A stretch of 64,000 nt of DNA from Ancalomicrobiaceae bacterium S20 (GCA_040269895.1 CP158568.1:3442716-3506715); one strand, 5' to 3'. Shown: positions 12,185 through 23,330, counted from the stretch's first letter. Notes: a model not told the origin generated them from the letters alone. A program made the numbers and translations.

Positions 12185-13143
12185 GCAAGGCACCGACGGG
12201 GCTCTATCGTCGCTCCAAGGGCGGCGGCGGACCGCGGCCCGGCCCGAATGCCGGCGCAAAGCCCGGCGCGGGGGCGCCGCATGACGGGCGCGGAGCCGAC
12301 GCTCCGGCGCGCTCCGCTCGGCCGGACGCCGGTCCTGCGCCGGCCAAGGAGGTCACCAGCCTCTCCAATCCGCTGGTCAAGGACCTGCGCGGGCTGCACT
12401 CCAAGAAGGAACGCGCCGAGACCGGGCTGTTCCTCGCCGAGGGACTGAAACTGGTCGCCGACGCGATCGAGCAGAACTGGCCGATCCGCACGCTGGTGCA
12501 TGCGGTCAAGGTGCGCGAGCAACCGATGGTCCGGCGCATCGCGGACGCCGCGCGTGCCTGCGGCGCGCTGGTCGTGGAAGTCTCGGACGACGTGCTGGTG
12601 AAGATCTCCCGGCGCGACAATCCGCAGATGGTCGTCGCAGCGTTCGAACAGCGGCTCCTGTCTCTCGATGACATCGATCCCAGCGGCACCACGGTCTGGG
12701 TCGCGCTCGAGGGCATCAAGGACCCGGGCAACCTCGGCACCATCCTGCGCACCGTCGACAGCGTCGGCGCGACCGGCGCGATCCTGATCGGCGACACGAC
12801 CGATCCGTTCGCGCTCGAAGCCGTCCGCGCCACGATGGGCTCGATCTTCCATGTCCCGCTGGCCGCCGGCACCATGGCCGAGTTCGCCGCCTGGAAGGCC
12901 AAGCATCGGGTGCCGGTGGTCGGCACCCACCTGAAGGGCGCGGTCGACTACCGGTCGATCGCCTATCCCGAGCCGGTGGTGCTGCTGATGGGCAACGAGC
13001 AGTCGGGGCTGCCGGACGCCTATGTCGAGCTCTGCGACCATGTCGTGAAGATCCCGATGGCGGGCCGGGCCGACAGCCTCAATCTCGCGATCGCGACCGC
13101 CGTCATGCTCTACGAGATCCGCCGGCCGCGGCTGGGACTCTGA
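12181..13143 (+). CDS. TrmH/SpoU-family RNA 2'-O-methyltransferase
   Basis: 320 residues. After a disordered Gly/Pro/Ala-rich leader of about 58 residues comes an RNA-binding substrate domain (SLSNPLVKDLRGLHSKKER). The SPOUT knot domain follows: LEGIKDPGNLGTILRTVDS (motif 1), LLMGNEQSGLP (motif 2) and IPMAGRADSLNLAIATAVM (motif 3), which bind SAM in the trefoil knot. Such proteins methylate ribose 2'-OH of rRNA or tRNA; the exact target is not readable. Its ATG overlaps the stop of the frameshifted methyltransferase gene, so translation may depend on ribosomes arriving from that gene. Confidence 0.9.
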   Translation: MSKAPTGLYRRSKGGGGPRPGPNAGAKPGAGAPHDGRGADAPARSARPDAGPAPAKEVTSLSNPLVKDLRGLHSKKERAETGLFLAEGLKLVADAIEQNWPIRTLVHAVKVREQPMVRRIADAARACGALVVEVSDDVLVKISRRDNPQMVVAAFEQRLLSLDDIDPSGTTVWVALEGIKDPGNLGTILRTVDSVGATGAILIGDTTDPFALEAVRATMGSIFHVPLAAGTMAEFAAWKAKHRVPVVGTHLKGAVDYRSIAYPEPVVLLMGNEQSGLPDAYVELCDHVVKIPMAGRADSLNLAIATAVMLYEIRRPRLGL

Positions 13144-13157
13144 TCCGGCCGCAAGAA

Positions 13158-13202
13158 GGACGCCTCCGCGTCGGTCCAAACCGGACGCCTCCGCGTCAGT
13201 CC
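13158..13202. repeat. 20-base tandem direct repeat over a stop codon
   Basis: GGACGCCTCCGCGTCGGTCC (13158-13177) recurs as GGACGCCTCCGCGTCAGTCC (13183-13202), one mismatch, period 25. The second copy contains the stop and last codons of the leftward membrane-protein gene, so that protein's C-terminus may have arisen by local duplication. Confidence 0.75.
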
Positions 13203-15130
13203 GTGCCGCGCAGGTCGGCCATCGACGGCAGGCGCGTCGCCGCCGCGAGCGCGTTGCGGTCGATCGCCCACATCCGGAGCCGACCGGTCGAGGGCAGTTC
13301 GCGCGCCCAGGCAGGGGCCTGCCCGGCCATGAGCATCGACAGGAACGCGTCGGGGCGGTCCCGGCGGAGCAGCACCGCGGGCGAGTCCGTCTTGCAGATG
13401 AAGATGTAATCGATGCCGCGGCGCGCGATCACGCGGGCGGCGTCGGCGTCCTGACCCTTCATCGCGTGATCGACGTCGAGAATGCCGGCCGCATCGCGAT
13501 GATAGGGGCCGGCGACCGTCGCGTGGCGCGTGTAGGCGAGGACCGAAGGCCCGAGATTCGACAAGGTCAGCGCGATTCCCGGTGGCAAGGTGGTCGCCGG
13601 CGCCATCGTGCCGGAGGCGAGGCAGGCGAGCATTTCGGACCGGGCGACCGTGGCATCCGAGAGGTCCGGTTCGCCCGACGCACCCGCATCGGGGCGGCCG
13701 CTCCCCGTCGCCGCCGCGCCGGCCGGGCTCGGCTTCGGCTCGTTCAGGAACGCCAGTGTCGCCGGATCGAGCGCGCGGGCGTGGAAGGCCTGGTTCGGCA
13801 CCAGATAGGCGGCGACGAGACCGAGCAGGGTCGGGATGGGCTTCAGCCCTTCGAGCCGCTGACGCACATGCACGACGATCGCGGCGCAGACCGGCGCGGC
13901 GAGCAGCGCGGCGAAGGTCGAGCCGCGCAGCTGCTGGGCCGCGACCAGGATCGCGCCGCCGAGCAGCACCGCGATCATCGTCCAGGCGAAGCGCCGCTCT
14001 GGCGCGACCTGTTTGCGCACGATCACCGCGATGCCGAAGGCGAGCGCCGGGGTCAGGAACGAGACGAAGGCCTGGCGCGGCTCGTCCATCACCAGTCGGG
14101 CGAGGCTCTGCGCCTCTTCGACATGGTCGAGCCAGATCGGCACGATGCGTGGATCGACCTCGGCATAGGGACCGGCGAGACAACGCGGCGCCACCAGCGC
14201 CACAGCGCCGGCTGCAGCCACCGCGAGGCCGCCGAGCCCGGCGAAGCGCTGCCAGCGCCGCTGCGGGTCACTGGCCGCAAGCGCCGCGAGGCCGAAACCG
14301 CCGATCGCGGCGATCGCCAGATAGGGCGCGGAGGCGACGTCGCAGGCGGTCGACAGCCACAGCGACGGTGCCGTCGTCACCATGCGGATCGCGCCGAGCG
14401 CGAGCGGCAGCGTGAGCCCAAAGCGGATCGCCGCCAGCCGGAAGCGCCCCGGGTCGTCGATCCAGGCGACCGCGAGCGTCGCCGAGGCGAGCGCGACCAT
14501 CGGCAACCCCTCGAGCCCGACGCTCAACATGGCCGCGGCGAACAGGCCGGCGAGCGCGGCGCGCGCCGGCGCCGTCTCGCTGTCGATCAGCGTCACCACC
14601 ATCCAGGCGGTCAGCACCAGCTGGGCATTGTGGTGATCGATGTCGCCGGGCGTGAAGGTCGCGAAGACCGGCACGGCGAAGATCGCGAAGGCCAGGCCCG
14701 GCAGCGCCGCATGCGGGCCGGCGAGCCGGCGGGCGAGATCGGAGACAGCGAAGAGATAGGGGCCGAGCAGGAGCAGGGGCCAGGCGATCATGGCGAGCGT
14801 CTCGGCCGTCGCCCGCGACGCGAAGCCGGAGAAGACCAGGATGAGCCCGGCGATCGGCAGATCGATCAGGCGCGACCAGTGCATGGGCAGCCCGTCGGGG
14901 GCGTTCATCCGCCATTGCGTCATGTCGAACCAGCTCTGGCCGGCGAGCAGGTCGCGGACCTCGGCGAGGCGCATCATCGCGTCGGTGTCCTGCGGACCGT
15001 CGGCGATCAGGCCGGGGGCGACCGACAGCGCGAGCACCAACGCCACGATCGCCCAAGTGATCGCGACGAGGCCGCGGTCCGAGAGGACCGGGCGCGCCGT
15101 CGCCTTGTCGAGGAGGTCGAGACTGGACAT
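13196..15130 (-). CDS. Polytopic membrane protein, GT-C glycosyltransferase-like
   Basis: 644 residues with about 11-13 hydrophobic helices. The first helix (residues 23-42) is followed by a periplasmic loop containing DTDAMMRL (aspartates 48 and 50) and later MHWSRLIDLP. Two acidic residues in the first outer loop are typical of GT-C enzymes such as STT3/PMT/ArnT, which move lipid-linked sugars in the periplasm. The C-terminal 200 residues look soluble and periplasmic. The start at ATG 15130 precedes the first helix directly. A divergent GtrA gene nearby fits a role in glycosyl-lipid export or transfer. A true catalytic function is unproven. Confidence 0.65.
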   Translation of the reverse strand: MSSLDLLDKATARPVLSDRGLVAITWAIVALVLALSVAPGLIADGPQDTDAMMRLAEVRDLLAGQSWFDMTQWRMNAPDGLPMHWSRLIDLPIAGLILVFSGFASRATAETLAMIAWPLLLLGPYLFAVSDLARRLAGPHAALPGLAFAIFAVPVFATFTPGDIDHHNAQLVLTAWMVVTLIDSETAPARAALAGLFAAAMLSVGLEGLPMVALASATLAVAWIDDPGRFRLAAIRFGLTLPLALGAIRMVTTAPSLWLSTACDVASAPYLAIAAIGGFGLAALAASDPQRRWQRFAGLGGLAVAAAGAVALVAPRCLAGPYAEVDPRIVPIWLDHVEEAQSLARLVMDEPRQAFVSFLTPALAFGIAVIVRKQVAPERRFAWTMIAVLLGGAILVAAQQLRGSTFAALLAAPVCAAIVVHVRQRLEGLKPIPTLLGLVAAYLVPNQAFHARALDPATLAFLNEPKPSPAGAAATGSGRPDAGASGEPDLSDATVARSEMLACLASGTMAPATTLPPGIALTLSNLGPSVLAYTRHATVAGPYHRDAAGILDVDHAMKGQDADAARVIARRGIDYIFICKTDSPAVLLRRDRPDAFLSMLMAGQAPAWARELPSTGRLRMWAIDRNALAAATRLPSMADLRGTD

Positions 15131-15517
15131 CCGAGCCGATACGCGCTCCAGCGGCCACGCCCGACCACGACGGATTGCCGGGTCGATTGGGCCGCACAAA
15201 CAATGGGCCAGCGGTGCGGACAGACGAGGACGGACGCTGGCGCATCCACCGCGATCGGGCCACGCGCGGGGCGGCCGATACTCGGGCCGCGGAACCGCCA
15301 CACTGATGAACCAAGGAAACCCGAACAGGGTGAATGCTCGGTAAATCCGAGCCGCCCGTCGTGAAATCCCGCGCGTTCGTGACCGGCGTGCCGCAGTCGC
15401 CGAGTTGGCCCGTGTCGGAGGGCCTGCTAAGGAGGGCCGCCCACGCCGAGGCTCCGCCATCCAGCGCGGTTCTTCACGGCGCCCTTGCGCGTTTCCTCCT
15501 GCCAGCCGGCCTCCCCG
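15131..15517. other. Divergent intergenic region, no gene seen
   Basis: 387 bases between the GT-C-like and GtrA genes, likely holding promoters for both. A 6-base hairpin GCTCGG / CCGAGC (15336-15352) is the only clear symmetry. Open frames crossing it have the composition of shadows. Confidence 0.4.
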
Positions 15518-15988
15518 ATGACCCCTACGACCGCCGCCCCCGCCAACGACTGGACCGCGCGCCTCAAGCGATACGCGAGCTTCGCGATCAGCGGCGGGGT
15601 CGGTTTCACCGTCGATGTCGGCATGCTGAACGTGCTCGCGGTCGGCTTCGGGATGAACGCCTATTTCGCCCGTGTCATCGCGATCGGCTGCGCGATGATG
15701 GCGACCTGGCAGATCAACCGGCGCGTCACGTTCCGCGACCGGGTCAAGCGCGGCTCCGCCCGCGACCTCGCCAGCGAAGGTGGCCGGTATATCGCCGTCG
15801 CGCTCGTCTCGGCGGTGGTCAACTGGGGCGTCTATGCCGCGACCATCCGTGCGGTCCCGGTCGCCGCGCCCTGGCTCGGCAACGCGCTCGGCGAATTGCT
15901 GCCGACTTTCGGCGCCGTGGTCGGCTCGGGCGTGGCGATGCTCGTTTCTTATTACGGATACTCGCGTTTCGCCTTCCGCCCGCACTGA
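15518..15988 (+). CDS. GtrA-family membrane protein (polyprenyl-linked sugar flippase-like)
   Basis: 156 residues with four predicted transmembrane helices and the GtrA pattern: FAISGGVGFTVDVGMLNVL in helix 1, WQINRRVTFRDR after helix 2, YYGYSRFAF at the end. GtrA proteins are thought to flip undecaprenyl-phosphate-linked sugars, or serve teichoic-acid or O-antigen glycosylation. ATG 15518 places about 11 residues before the conserved region; ATG 15485 is also in frame and neither has a strong ribosome site. Its pairing with the divergent GT-C-like protein suggests joint action on a lipid-linked sugar. Confidence 0.85.
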   Translation: MTPTTAAPANDWTARLKRYASFAISGGVGFTVDVGMLNVLAVGFGMNAYFARVIAIGCAMMATWQINRRVTFRDRVKRGSARDLASEGGRYIAVALVSAVVNWGVYAATIRAVPVAAPWLGNALGELLPTFGAVVGSGVAMLVSYYGYSRFAFRPH

Positions 15989-16127
15989 TCCGGCACGCCG
16001 GCGTCGCCGCAATCCACAGCGTCGAGGATCAGAAAGCCCCGCAAAAGCCGAGGTCGCGCTAACGGGCGAGAAACAAATCCTCCTTAAGCTCCCTGCAGAG
16101 ATCAACGGCCAGCGGAGAGCGGAAGAC

Positions 16128-16448
16128 ATGTTCGGGAAGCGCTTGCCCGCAAGTCCCAATGTCGCGGTGCGGCTCGATCCGCTCACGCAGATGCGGGCGG
16201 AGCTGACCGCGTGGGGCCGCGCCGAGCATTGCGTCTTCATCGGAACGCGAACCTCCGGCGCGCTCGAAATCATCTGCGTGACCGCGCCGACCAAGATGCG
16301 CCGCGCCGTGCAGGAAGCCCGCGCGGCGGCGAGCCGCAACGGCATTGCCGCAACCGTTCTGGAACGCGGCGATATGCCGGCCGAACTTCTCACCCACCTC
16401 GGCAAGAACGGCTGGGTCGCCGGCGACCGCCGCGGCCGTCGCCGCTGA
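16128..16448 (+). CDS. Small conserved-looking hypothetical protein
   Basis: 106 residues starting MFGKRLPASPNVAVRLDP, with a plausible GGAAG site six bases upstream. It has a mixed alpha/beta look (HCVFIGTRTSGALEIICVTA, then a helix KMRRAVQEARAAASR) and a basic tail GDRRGRRR. Codon third positions are GC-rich on this strand and a strong terminator follows, so I judge it real. No motif I recognise; no function assigned. The longer frame beginning at 15780 overlaps GtrA and is rejected. Confidence 0.6.
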   Translation: MFGKRLPASPNVAVRLDPLTQMRAELTAWGRAEHCVFIGTRTSGALEIICVTAPTKMRRAVQEARAAASRNGIAATVLERGDMPAELLTHLGKNGWVAGDRRGRRR

Positions 16449-16516
16449 CCGCGGGCCGATCCCCGAGGACCGATCCCCGCGAGGGACCGCCGCGTCATCA
16501 TGCAGCCCATTCAAAA

Positions 16517-16552
16517 GCAAGAAGCCCGCTCCGGTCGGAGCGGGCTTCTTGC
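16517..16552. terminator. Bidirectional terminator
   Basis: Perfect 16-base arms GCAAGAAGCCCGCTCC / GGAGCGGGCTTCTTGC around a GGTC loop, between the convergent small hypothetical gene and lepA. The CTTCTTGC ends serve as weak U-tracts on both strands. Confidence 0.85.
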
Positions 16553-16601
16553 GTCATGCCGCCGGCGCAAGCGGCCGCGGTCCTGACCGACGCGTGTGCC
16601 G

Positions 16602-18404
<1,803 letters not shown>

Positions 18405-18508
18405 ATCGGTCCGATCACGGGAAATGTCGCGCGCTCATAACACCACGCGCGCCGCCGCGAAAGCTCGCGAAGCACGGGCGTGGTGCCGATGAGGCGTTGG
18501 GAGAGATC

Positions 18509-18535
18509 AAAAACAGCCGGAACGGCCCGTCCGGC
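18509..18535 (-). terminator. Rho-independent terminator of irr
   Basis: On the minus strand GCCGGA - loop CGGGCCGT - TCCGGC is followed by TGTTTTTGATC, a classical hairpin plus T-run, about 155 bases after the irr stop and 105 before lepA. It separates irr and lepA transcription. Confidence 0.7.
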
Positions 18536-18691
18536 CGGCGGCCGCACGACGAGAGTATCGGATCGGCACGGCTTGATTCGCGCACCACCTGCCGAAGCGA
18601 GGCGCGCCGACACTGCACACGAAAACCACCGCACCCGGGAAACCGCCTCGCCGACGATCACGTCGCCGGGATGCAGCCGCCGGCTTGCGCC

Positions 18692-19144
18692 TCACTGGCG
18701 CTTGCGGCGCACCCGGACCAGCACGTCGACGCGCACGATCTCCATCCCCTCGGGCGGGGTCGGCAGCAGATCGATGGCGACGGCGTCGGCGGGGATGTCC
18801 ATCATCGCGTTCTCGCCTTCGACGAAGAAGTGATGATGGTCGGACACGTTGGTGTCGAAATAGGACTTGGCGCCGTCGACCGCGAGCTCGCGCAGGAGGC
18901 CGGCTTCGGTGAACTGGTGCAGCGTGTTGTAGATGGTCGCCAGCGACACCGGCACCTTGGCGAGCACCGCCTCCTCGAACAGCGCCTCGGCCGAAACGTG
19001 GCGATGGCCGCGATTGTAGAGCAGCGCGGCGAGCGCGATGCGCTGACGGGTCGGGCGCAAACCGGCACGCCGCAACAGGCTCGTCACGCACGGCCCCTTG
19101 GTCGCCACACGCGCCTCTTCCGCCGTTTTCCGCATCTCCGCCAT
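18692..19144 (-). CDS. irr: Iron response regulator Irr (Fur family)
   Basis: 150 residues. The winged helix has GLRPTRQRIALAALLY and VPVSLATIYNTLHQFTEAGLLRE; the dimer and metal/heme region has KSYFDTNVSDHHHFFVEGEN. The HHH cluster and wording match rhizobial Irr rather than Fur or Zur. Irr senses heme and controls heme synthesis and iron genes. The N-terminal heme-regulatory Cys-Pro motif of Bradyrhizobium Irr is absent (here GPCVT), so control would rely on the histidine site, as in Rhizobium and Brucella. The start MAEMRKTAEE has AAGGAAG upstream. Its neighbourhood with fabA-fabB-fabI is a conserved Hyphomicrobiales feature. Confidence 0.9.
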   Translation of the reverse strand: MAEMRKTAEEARVATKGPCVTSLLRRAGLRPTRQRIALAALLYNRGHRHVSAEALFEEAVLAKVPVSLATIYNTLHQFTEAGLLRELAVDGAKSYFDTNVSDHHHFFVEGENAMMDIPADAVAIDLLPTPPEGMEIVRVDVLVRVRRKRQ

Positions 19145-19632
19145 GGTCCGTGCGCTTCCTTGTCCATCGTTCGGGGCTCCGGTCGCCGGACGCCCTCGGT
19201 TCGAACCCGGGCGTACCGTCACGTCCGTGCCCGGTCAGAAGACCTGATAATAGGAAGCAACAGCGCATCTCGCAACTGCGGCCAATGGCGGACGAGCCCT
19301 GCGTCGCGCGGCGTCACCGTTCCGCGCCGGCGTGAACCGCCGCGACTGCGGACCGAATTGGAGGAAGACAGGCAAGCACGTGGCCGCTATAACTCGCCGC
19401 GACGATCCGATCAGTCTGCCCCGCGCTGCCGCAAGGTCCGCCGGACCGGCGGCGGGCGGATGAAAAACCGAATGATGCCGTCACTTTATATTGTCTATAA
19501 ACCTCGCCATCGGTCCGACATCGTTGCCGCCCAGGATGTCGGCCGACGGACTGCTTCCCCACCCGGTTCGAGCGCTTCCCGCTCGCGCGATTTCATGACA
19601 CCCTGACCGCGGGCGTTCCGAGGAGACTTTCG
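19145..19632. other. irr / radical-SAM divergent region with AT-rich dyad
   Basis: 488 gene-free bases. Besides the irr promoter described separately, a dyad TTTATA - TTGTC - TATAAA at 19485-19501 stands out in GC-rich sequence, about 130 bases before the radical SAM gene, and may be its promoter or a regulator site. A GAGGAG ribosome site lies just before ATG 19633. Confidence 0.5.
19247..19275 (-). promoter_or_regulatory. Sigma-70-type promoter for irr
   Basis: Minus-strand TTGCGA - 17 bases - TATTAT is the best -35/-10 pair in the region, about 100 bases upstream of the irr start. Spacing is ideal and the -10 is near consensus. Confidence 0.7.
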
Positions 19633-21249
19633 ATGACCGAGCCCAAAGTCCTGATGGTCTTTCCGCGCTTCGTCCAGAATTCGTTCTGGAGCATGCAGGC
19701 GACGGTCGACCTGTGGGGTGCGAAATGCACCGCGCCGCCGCTCGGGATGATCACGCTGGCGGCGCTGCTGCCGCGCGAATGGAACATCCGGCTCGTCAAT
19801 CGCAATGCCGAGACGTTGACCGAGGCGGACCTCGCCTGGGCCGACGTGATCATGACCGGCGGCATGCTGCCGCAGCGCGCCGATACGCTGACGATCATCG
19901 ATATCGCCAAGCGCGCCGGCAAGCCGGTCGTGGTCGGCGGACCCGATCCGATGTCGTGCCCGGAGGTCTATGAGGCGGCCGATTTCCGCGTGCTCGGCGA
20001 GGCGGAAGGTCTGATCGACCAGTTCATCGACGCCTGGCGGCGCGGCGACCGGTCCGGCACCTACACGATCGCGAAATTCTCCGCCGACGTGACCAAGAGC
20101 CCGGTGCCGCGCTTCGACCTCCTGAAGCTCGAGCACTATCTCTATGTCGGCGTGCAGTTCTCGCGCGGCTGCCCGTTCAACTGCGAATTCTGCGACATCA
20201 TCGAGCTCTACGGCCGCGTGCCGCGCTCGAAGACCAACGAGCAGATGCTGGCCGAGCTGCAGGCGATCTACGATCTCGGCTATCGCGGCCATGTCGACTT
20301 CGTCGACGACAACCTGATCGGCAACAAGAAGGCGCTGCGCCGGTTCCTGCCGGCGCTCGAGGAATGGCAGCGCGAGCGCGGCTATCCCTTCGCCTTCTCG
20401 ACCGAGGCGTCGCTGAACCTCGCCGACGACGGCGCGCTGCTCGACATGCTGAAGGCCTGCAATTTCTTCGCGGTCTTCGTCGGCATCGAGAGCCCGGACG
20501 AAGCGACGCTGGTCTCGACCCAGAAGAAGCAGAACACGCGCCGCAGCCTTGCGGAGAGCGTGCACCGCATCTATCAGGCCGGCATCTTCGTGATCGCGGG
20601 CTTCATCGTCGGTTTCGACACCGAACGCGAAGGCTCGGCCGACGAGATGATCGAGTGCATCCGCGCGACCTCGATTCCGGTCGCGATGGTCGGTCTCCTG
20701 ACCGCGCTGCCGAACACGCAACTGCGCCGGCGGCTCGAGGCCGAGGGCCGCATGCTGCCGGATCCGGAGGAGATCCCGGCCGACCAGTGCACCGGCGGCC
20801 TCAACTTCCTGCCGCTCCGGCCGCGCCGCGAGATTCTGATCGACTACCAGAAGATCCTGCAGGCCGCCTACGAGCCGGAGGCATTCTTCGAGCGCGTGCG
20901 CGTCGTCGGCCGCAACCTCGGCCGGCCGACCTACCACATCAAGATCTACCCGCGCCTGCTCCTGCGCGACCTCCGGCTGTTCTGCAAGCTGATCTGGAAG
21001 TTCACCGTGACCATGCCGCATCTGCGCAAGCCGTTCTGGCGCGCGCTGATGGACACCGCGCGGCACAACCCGCGCGCGGTCGAGTTCACGGTCATGATCA
21101 TGGCGATGTACCTCCACCTCGGCCCCTTCGCGCAGACCGTACTCGGCACGCTCGACGAGATGATCGCCGAGATCGACCGCCGGCCCGAGCCGGAGCCGAT
21201 CCCGCAGCTCGACCCGGATCGGCCGAAGCTCAAGGTGGCGGTGCACTGA
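19633..21249 (+). CDS. B12-binding radical SAM protein (HpnP-like superfamily)
   Basis: 538 residues. Residues 1 to about 140 are a cobalamin-binding-type Rossmann domain (KVLMVFPRF, APPLGMITLAALLP, VVVGGPDPMSCPEVYEAADFR). The radical SAM core carries C180, C184 and C187 in GCPFNCEFCDIIELYGR, followed by HVDFVDDNLIGNK, FSTEASLNLADD and FVGIESPD. The C-terminal 150 residues resemble DUF4070. Members of this group include the hopanoid C-2 methylase HpnP and other methyltransferases; I cannot tell HpnP from its paralogues by eye. It lies between irr and fabA, which suggests a lipid-linked or iron-responsive role. Confidence 0.88.
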   Translation: MTEPKVLMVFPRFVQNSFWSMQATVDLWGAKCTAPPLGMITLAALLPREWNIRLVNRNAETLTEADLAWADVIMTGGMLPQRADTLTIIDIAKRAGKPVVVGGPDPMSCPEVYEAADFRVLGEAEGLIDQFIDAWRRGDRSGTYTIAKFSADVTKSPVPRFDLLKLEHYLYVGVQFSRGCPFNCEFCDIIELYGRVPRSKTNEQMLAELQAIYDLGYRGHVDFVDDNLIGNKKALRRFLPALEEWQRERGYPFAFSTEASLNLADDGALLDMLKACNFFAVFVGIESPDEATLVSTQKKQNTRRSLAESVHRIYQAGIFVIAGFIVGFDTEREGSADEMIECIRATSIPVAMVGLLTALPNTQLRRRLEAEGRMLPDPEEIPADQCTGGLNFLPLRPRREILIDYQKILQAAYEPEAFFERVRVVGRNLGRPTYHIKIYPRLLLRDLRLFCKLIWKFTVTMPHLRKPFWRALMDTARHNPRAVEFTVMIMAMYLHLGPFAQTVLGTLDEMIAEIDRRPEPEPIPQLDPDRPKLKVAVH

Positions 21250-21474
21250 CCCGCACCGGCCGGTGCCGGAATCGCGGCCGGTGCGGGATTCGCGGGCGGC
21301 GCAACGAAGCGGCGGGGTCGCATCCGTCTTTTCCCCGGGCCGAAGATCGTCTTTCGGTACGGCGATCCCTATGTTAGGAAGACGCCGATTTTCGGGGTGG
21401 CTTCCGCCCCGTCGTCTTGAGGGTGTCTTCGCCGCCGCGATCGATCGCGGGGCGCCGGGGGATAGCGACAGGAA

Positions 21475-21981
21475 ATGGCAGACCGCCGCTCGAGTTTCGA
21501 ATACGAAGATCTTCTGGCCTGTGGGCGCGGGGAGCTGTTCGGAATGGGCAATGCCCAGTTGCCGCTGCCCCCGATGCTGATGTTCGACCGCATTTCCGAG
21601 ATTTCGGAGACGGGCGGAGAGCACGGCAAGGGCTGTGTGCGCGCCGAACTCGCGATCCGGCCGGATCTCTGGTTCTTCCCCTGCCACTTCCAGGGCGACC
21701 CCGTGATGCCGGGCTGCCTCGGCCTCGATGCGCTGTGGCAGATGGTCGGTTTCTTCCTCGGCTGGCTCGGCTCGCCGGGCCGCGGCCGGGCGCTGGCAGT
21801 CGGCGAGGTGAAGTTCACCGGTCAGGTGCTGCCCACGGTCAAGACGGTCGAATACGGCGTCGACTTCAAGCGCGTCATGCGCTCGAAGCTGGTGCTCGGC
21901 ATCGCCGACGGCTGGGTGAAGGCCGACGGCGTGGAGATCTATCGCGCGAGCGACCTGAAGGTCGGTCTGTTCCAGACCTGA
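21475..21981 (+). CDS. fabA: 3-hydroxydecanoyl-ACP dehydratase/isomerase FabA
   Basis: 168 residues, the normal length. Catalytic His71 lies in [14 protein letters not shown] and the acidic partner in GLDALWQ a few residues on; [12 protein letters not shown] and the C-terminal [12 protein letters not shown] are typical. It dehydrates 3-hydroxydecanoyl-ACP and isomerises the double bond, the entry to anaerobic-type unsaturated fatty acids. It works with FabB just downstream. The ATG follows GACAGGAA, a usable ribosome site. Confidence 0.97.
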   Translation: MADRRSSFEYEDLLACGRGELFGMGNAQLPLPPMLMFDRISEISETGGEHGKGCVRAELAIRPDLWFFPCHFQGDPVMPGCLGLDALWQMVGFFLGWLGSPGRGRALAVGEVKFTGQVLPTVKTVEYGVDFKRVMRSKLVLGIADGWVKADGVEIYRASDLKVGLFQT

Positions 21982-22109
21982 CGCCCCGCGCCCCGCGGCC
22001 TGCGGGGTGTGGCACTCGGCGCGGCGCGCGACGGGCGCGATCCGCGTTAAATGATCAGAGGCCGTGGTGGCAGGATCGGGCCGCGGCCGGTCGTCGAAGG
22101 GAAGACGCA

Positions 22110-23330
22110 ATGAGACGCGTGGTCGTGACGGGCATGGGGATCGTCTCCTCGATCGGGAACGATACCCAGGAAGTCGTCGCATCGCTCCGGGAAGCGCGGT
22201 CGGGCATCGTCCGCGCCGACAAGTACGCCGAGCTCGGTTTCCGCTGTCAGGTGCACGGCGCGCCGACGCTGAATGCCGAGGAGGTCGTCGACCGCCGCGC
22301 GATGCGTTTCCACGGCGGCGGCACCGCCTGGAACCACGTCGCGATGGAGCAGGCGATCCGCGATTCGGGCCTCGAGGCGAACGAAATCTCCAACGAGCGC
22401 ACCGGTATCATCATGGGCTCCGGCGGCCCGTCGACCCGCGCGATCGTCGAGGCGGCCGACATCACCCGCGAGAAGGGCAGCCCGAAGCGCGTGGGTCCCT
22501 TCGCGGTGCCGAAGGCCATGTCCTCGACCGCCTCGGCGACGCTCGCGACCTGGTTCAAGATCAAGGGCGTCAACTACTCGATCTCGTCGGCCTGCTCGAC
22601 CTCGGCGCATTGCATCGGCAATGCGGCCGAGCAGATCATCCTCGGCAAGCAGGATGTCGTGTTCGCCGGCGGCTGCGAGGATCTCGACTGGACGCTGTCG
22701 TCGCTGTTCGATGCCATGGGCGCCATGTCGTCGAAGTACAACGACACGCCGGCGACCGCCTCGCGCGCCTATGACAAGAACCGCGACGGCTTCGTCATCG
22801 CCGGCGGCGCGGGCGTCCTCGTCATGGAGGAGCTCGAGCACGCCAAGGCGCGCGGCGCGCGCATCTACGGCGAGCTGGTCGGCTACGGCGCGACCTCGGA
22901 CGGCCACGACATGGTGGCGCCGTCGGGCGAAGGCGCGATGCGCTGCATGCGCCAGGCGCTCGCCACCGTGAAGACGCCGATCGACTATATCAATCCGCAT
23001 GCCACCGCGACGCCGATCGGCGATCTCAAGGAGATCGAGGCGATCCGTGCCGTATTCGGCGACAAGATTCCGCCGATCTCGGCCACCAAGTCGCTGACCG
23101 GCCATTCGCTCGGCGCAGCCGGCGTGCAGGAGGCGATCTATTCGCTGCTGATGCTCGGCAACGACTTCATCTGCGAATCGGCGCACATCCAGGAGCTCGA
23201 TCCGGACTTCGCCGATATTCCGATCGTGCGGAATCTGGTCGACGGCGCCAAGCTCGAAACGGTTCTGTCGAACTCGTTCGGCTTCGGCGGCACCAATGCG
23301 ACGCTGGTCTTCCAGCGCTACGCAGCGTAA
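22110..23330 (+). CDS. fabB: 3-oxoacyl-ACP synthase I FabB
   Basis: 406 residues. Catalytic triad Cys162 ([12 protein letters not shown]), His297 ([11 protein letters not shown]) and His332 ([11 protein letters not shown]) is complete. It extends cis-3-decenoyl-ACP from FabA and is needed for unsaturated fatty acids. The start [10 protein letters not shown] has GAAGGGAAG upstream; frames extending further upstream are shadows of the 128-base gap and fabA. An imperfect long hairpin after the stop probably ends or stabilises the fabAB message. Confidence 0.97.
   Translation: MRRVVVTGMGIVSSIGNDTQEVVASLREARSGIVRADKYAELGFRCQVHGAPTLNAEEVVDRRAMRFHGGGTAWNHVAMEQAIRDSGLEANEISNERTGIIMGSGGPSTRAIVEAADITREKGSPKRVGPFAVPKAMSSTASATLATWFKIKGVNYSISSACSTSAHCIGNAAEQIILGKQDVVFAGGCEDLDWTLSSLFDAMGAMSSKYNDTPATASRAYDKNRDGFVIAGGAGVLVMEELEHAKARGARIYGELVGYGATSDGHDMVAPSGEGAMRCMRQALATVKTPIDYINPHATATPIGDLKEIEAIRAVFGDKIPPISATKSLTGHSLGAAGVQEAIYSLLMLGNDFICESAHIQELDPDFADIPIVRNLVDGAKLETVLSNSFGFGGTNATLVFQRYAA

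Noticed and set aside
13466-15364. A 632-codon rightward frame over the GT-C-like gene
   Set aside because: Arg/Glu/Asp-rich antisense shadow with no domain; the opposite strand encodes a clear membrane protein.
19633-21249. Naming the radical SAM protein HpnP
   Set aside because: Several paralogous families share the same motifs; no residue I can see separates them.
19495-22182. An 895-codon leftward frame over the radical SAM and fabA genes
   Set aside because: Shadow with no start context or recognisable domain.
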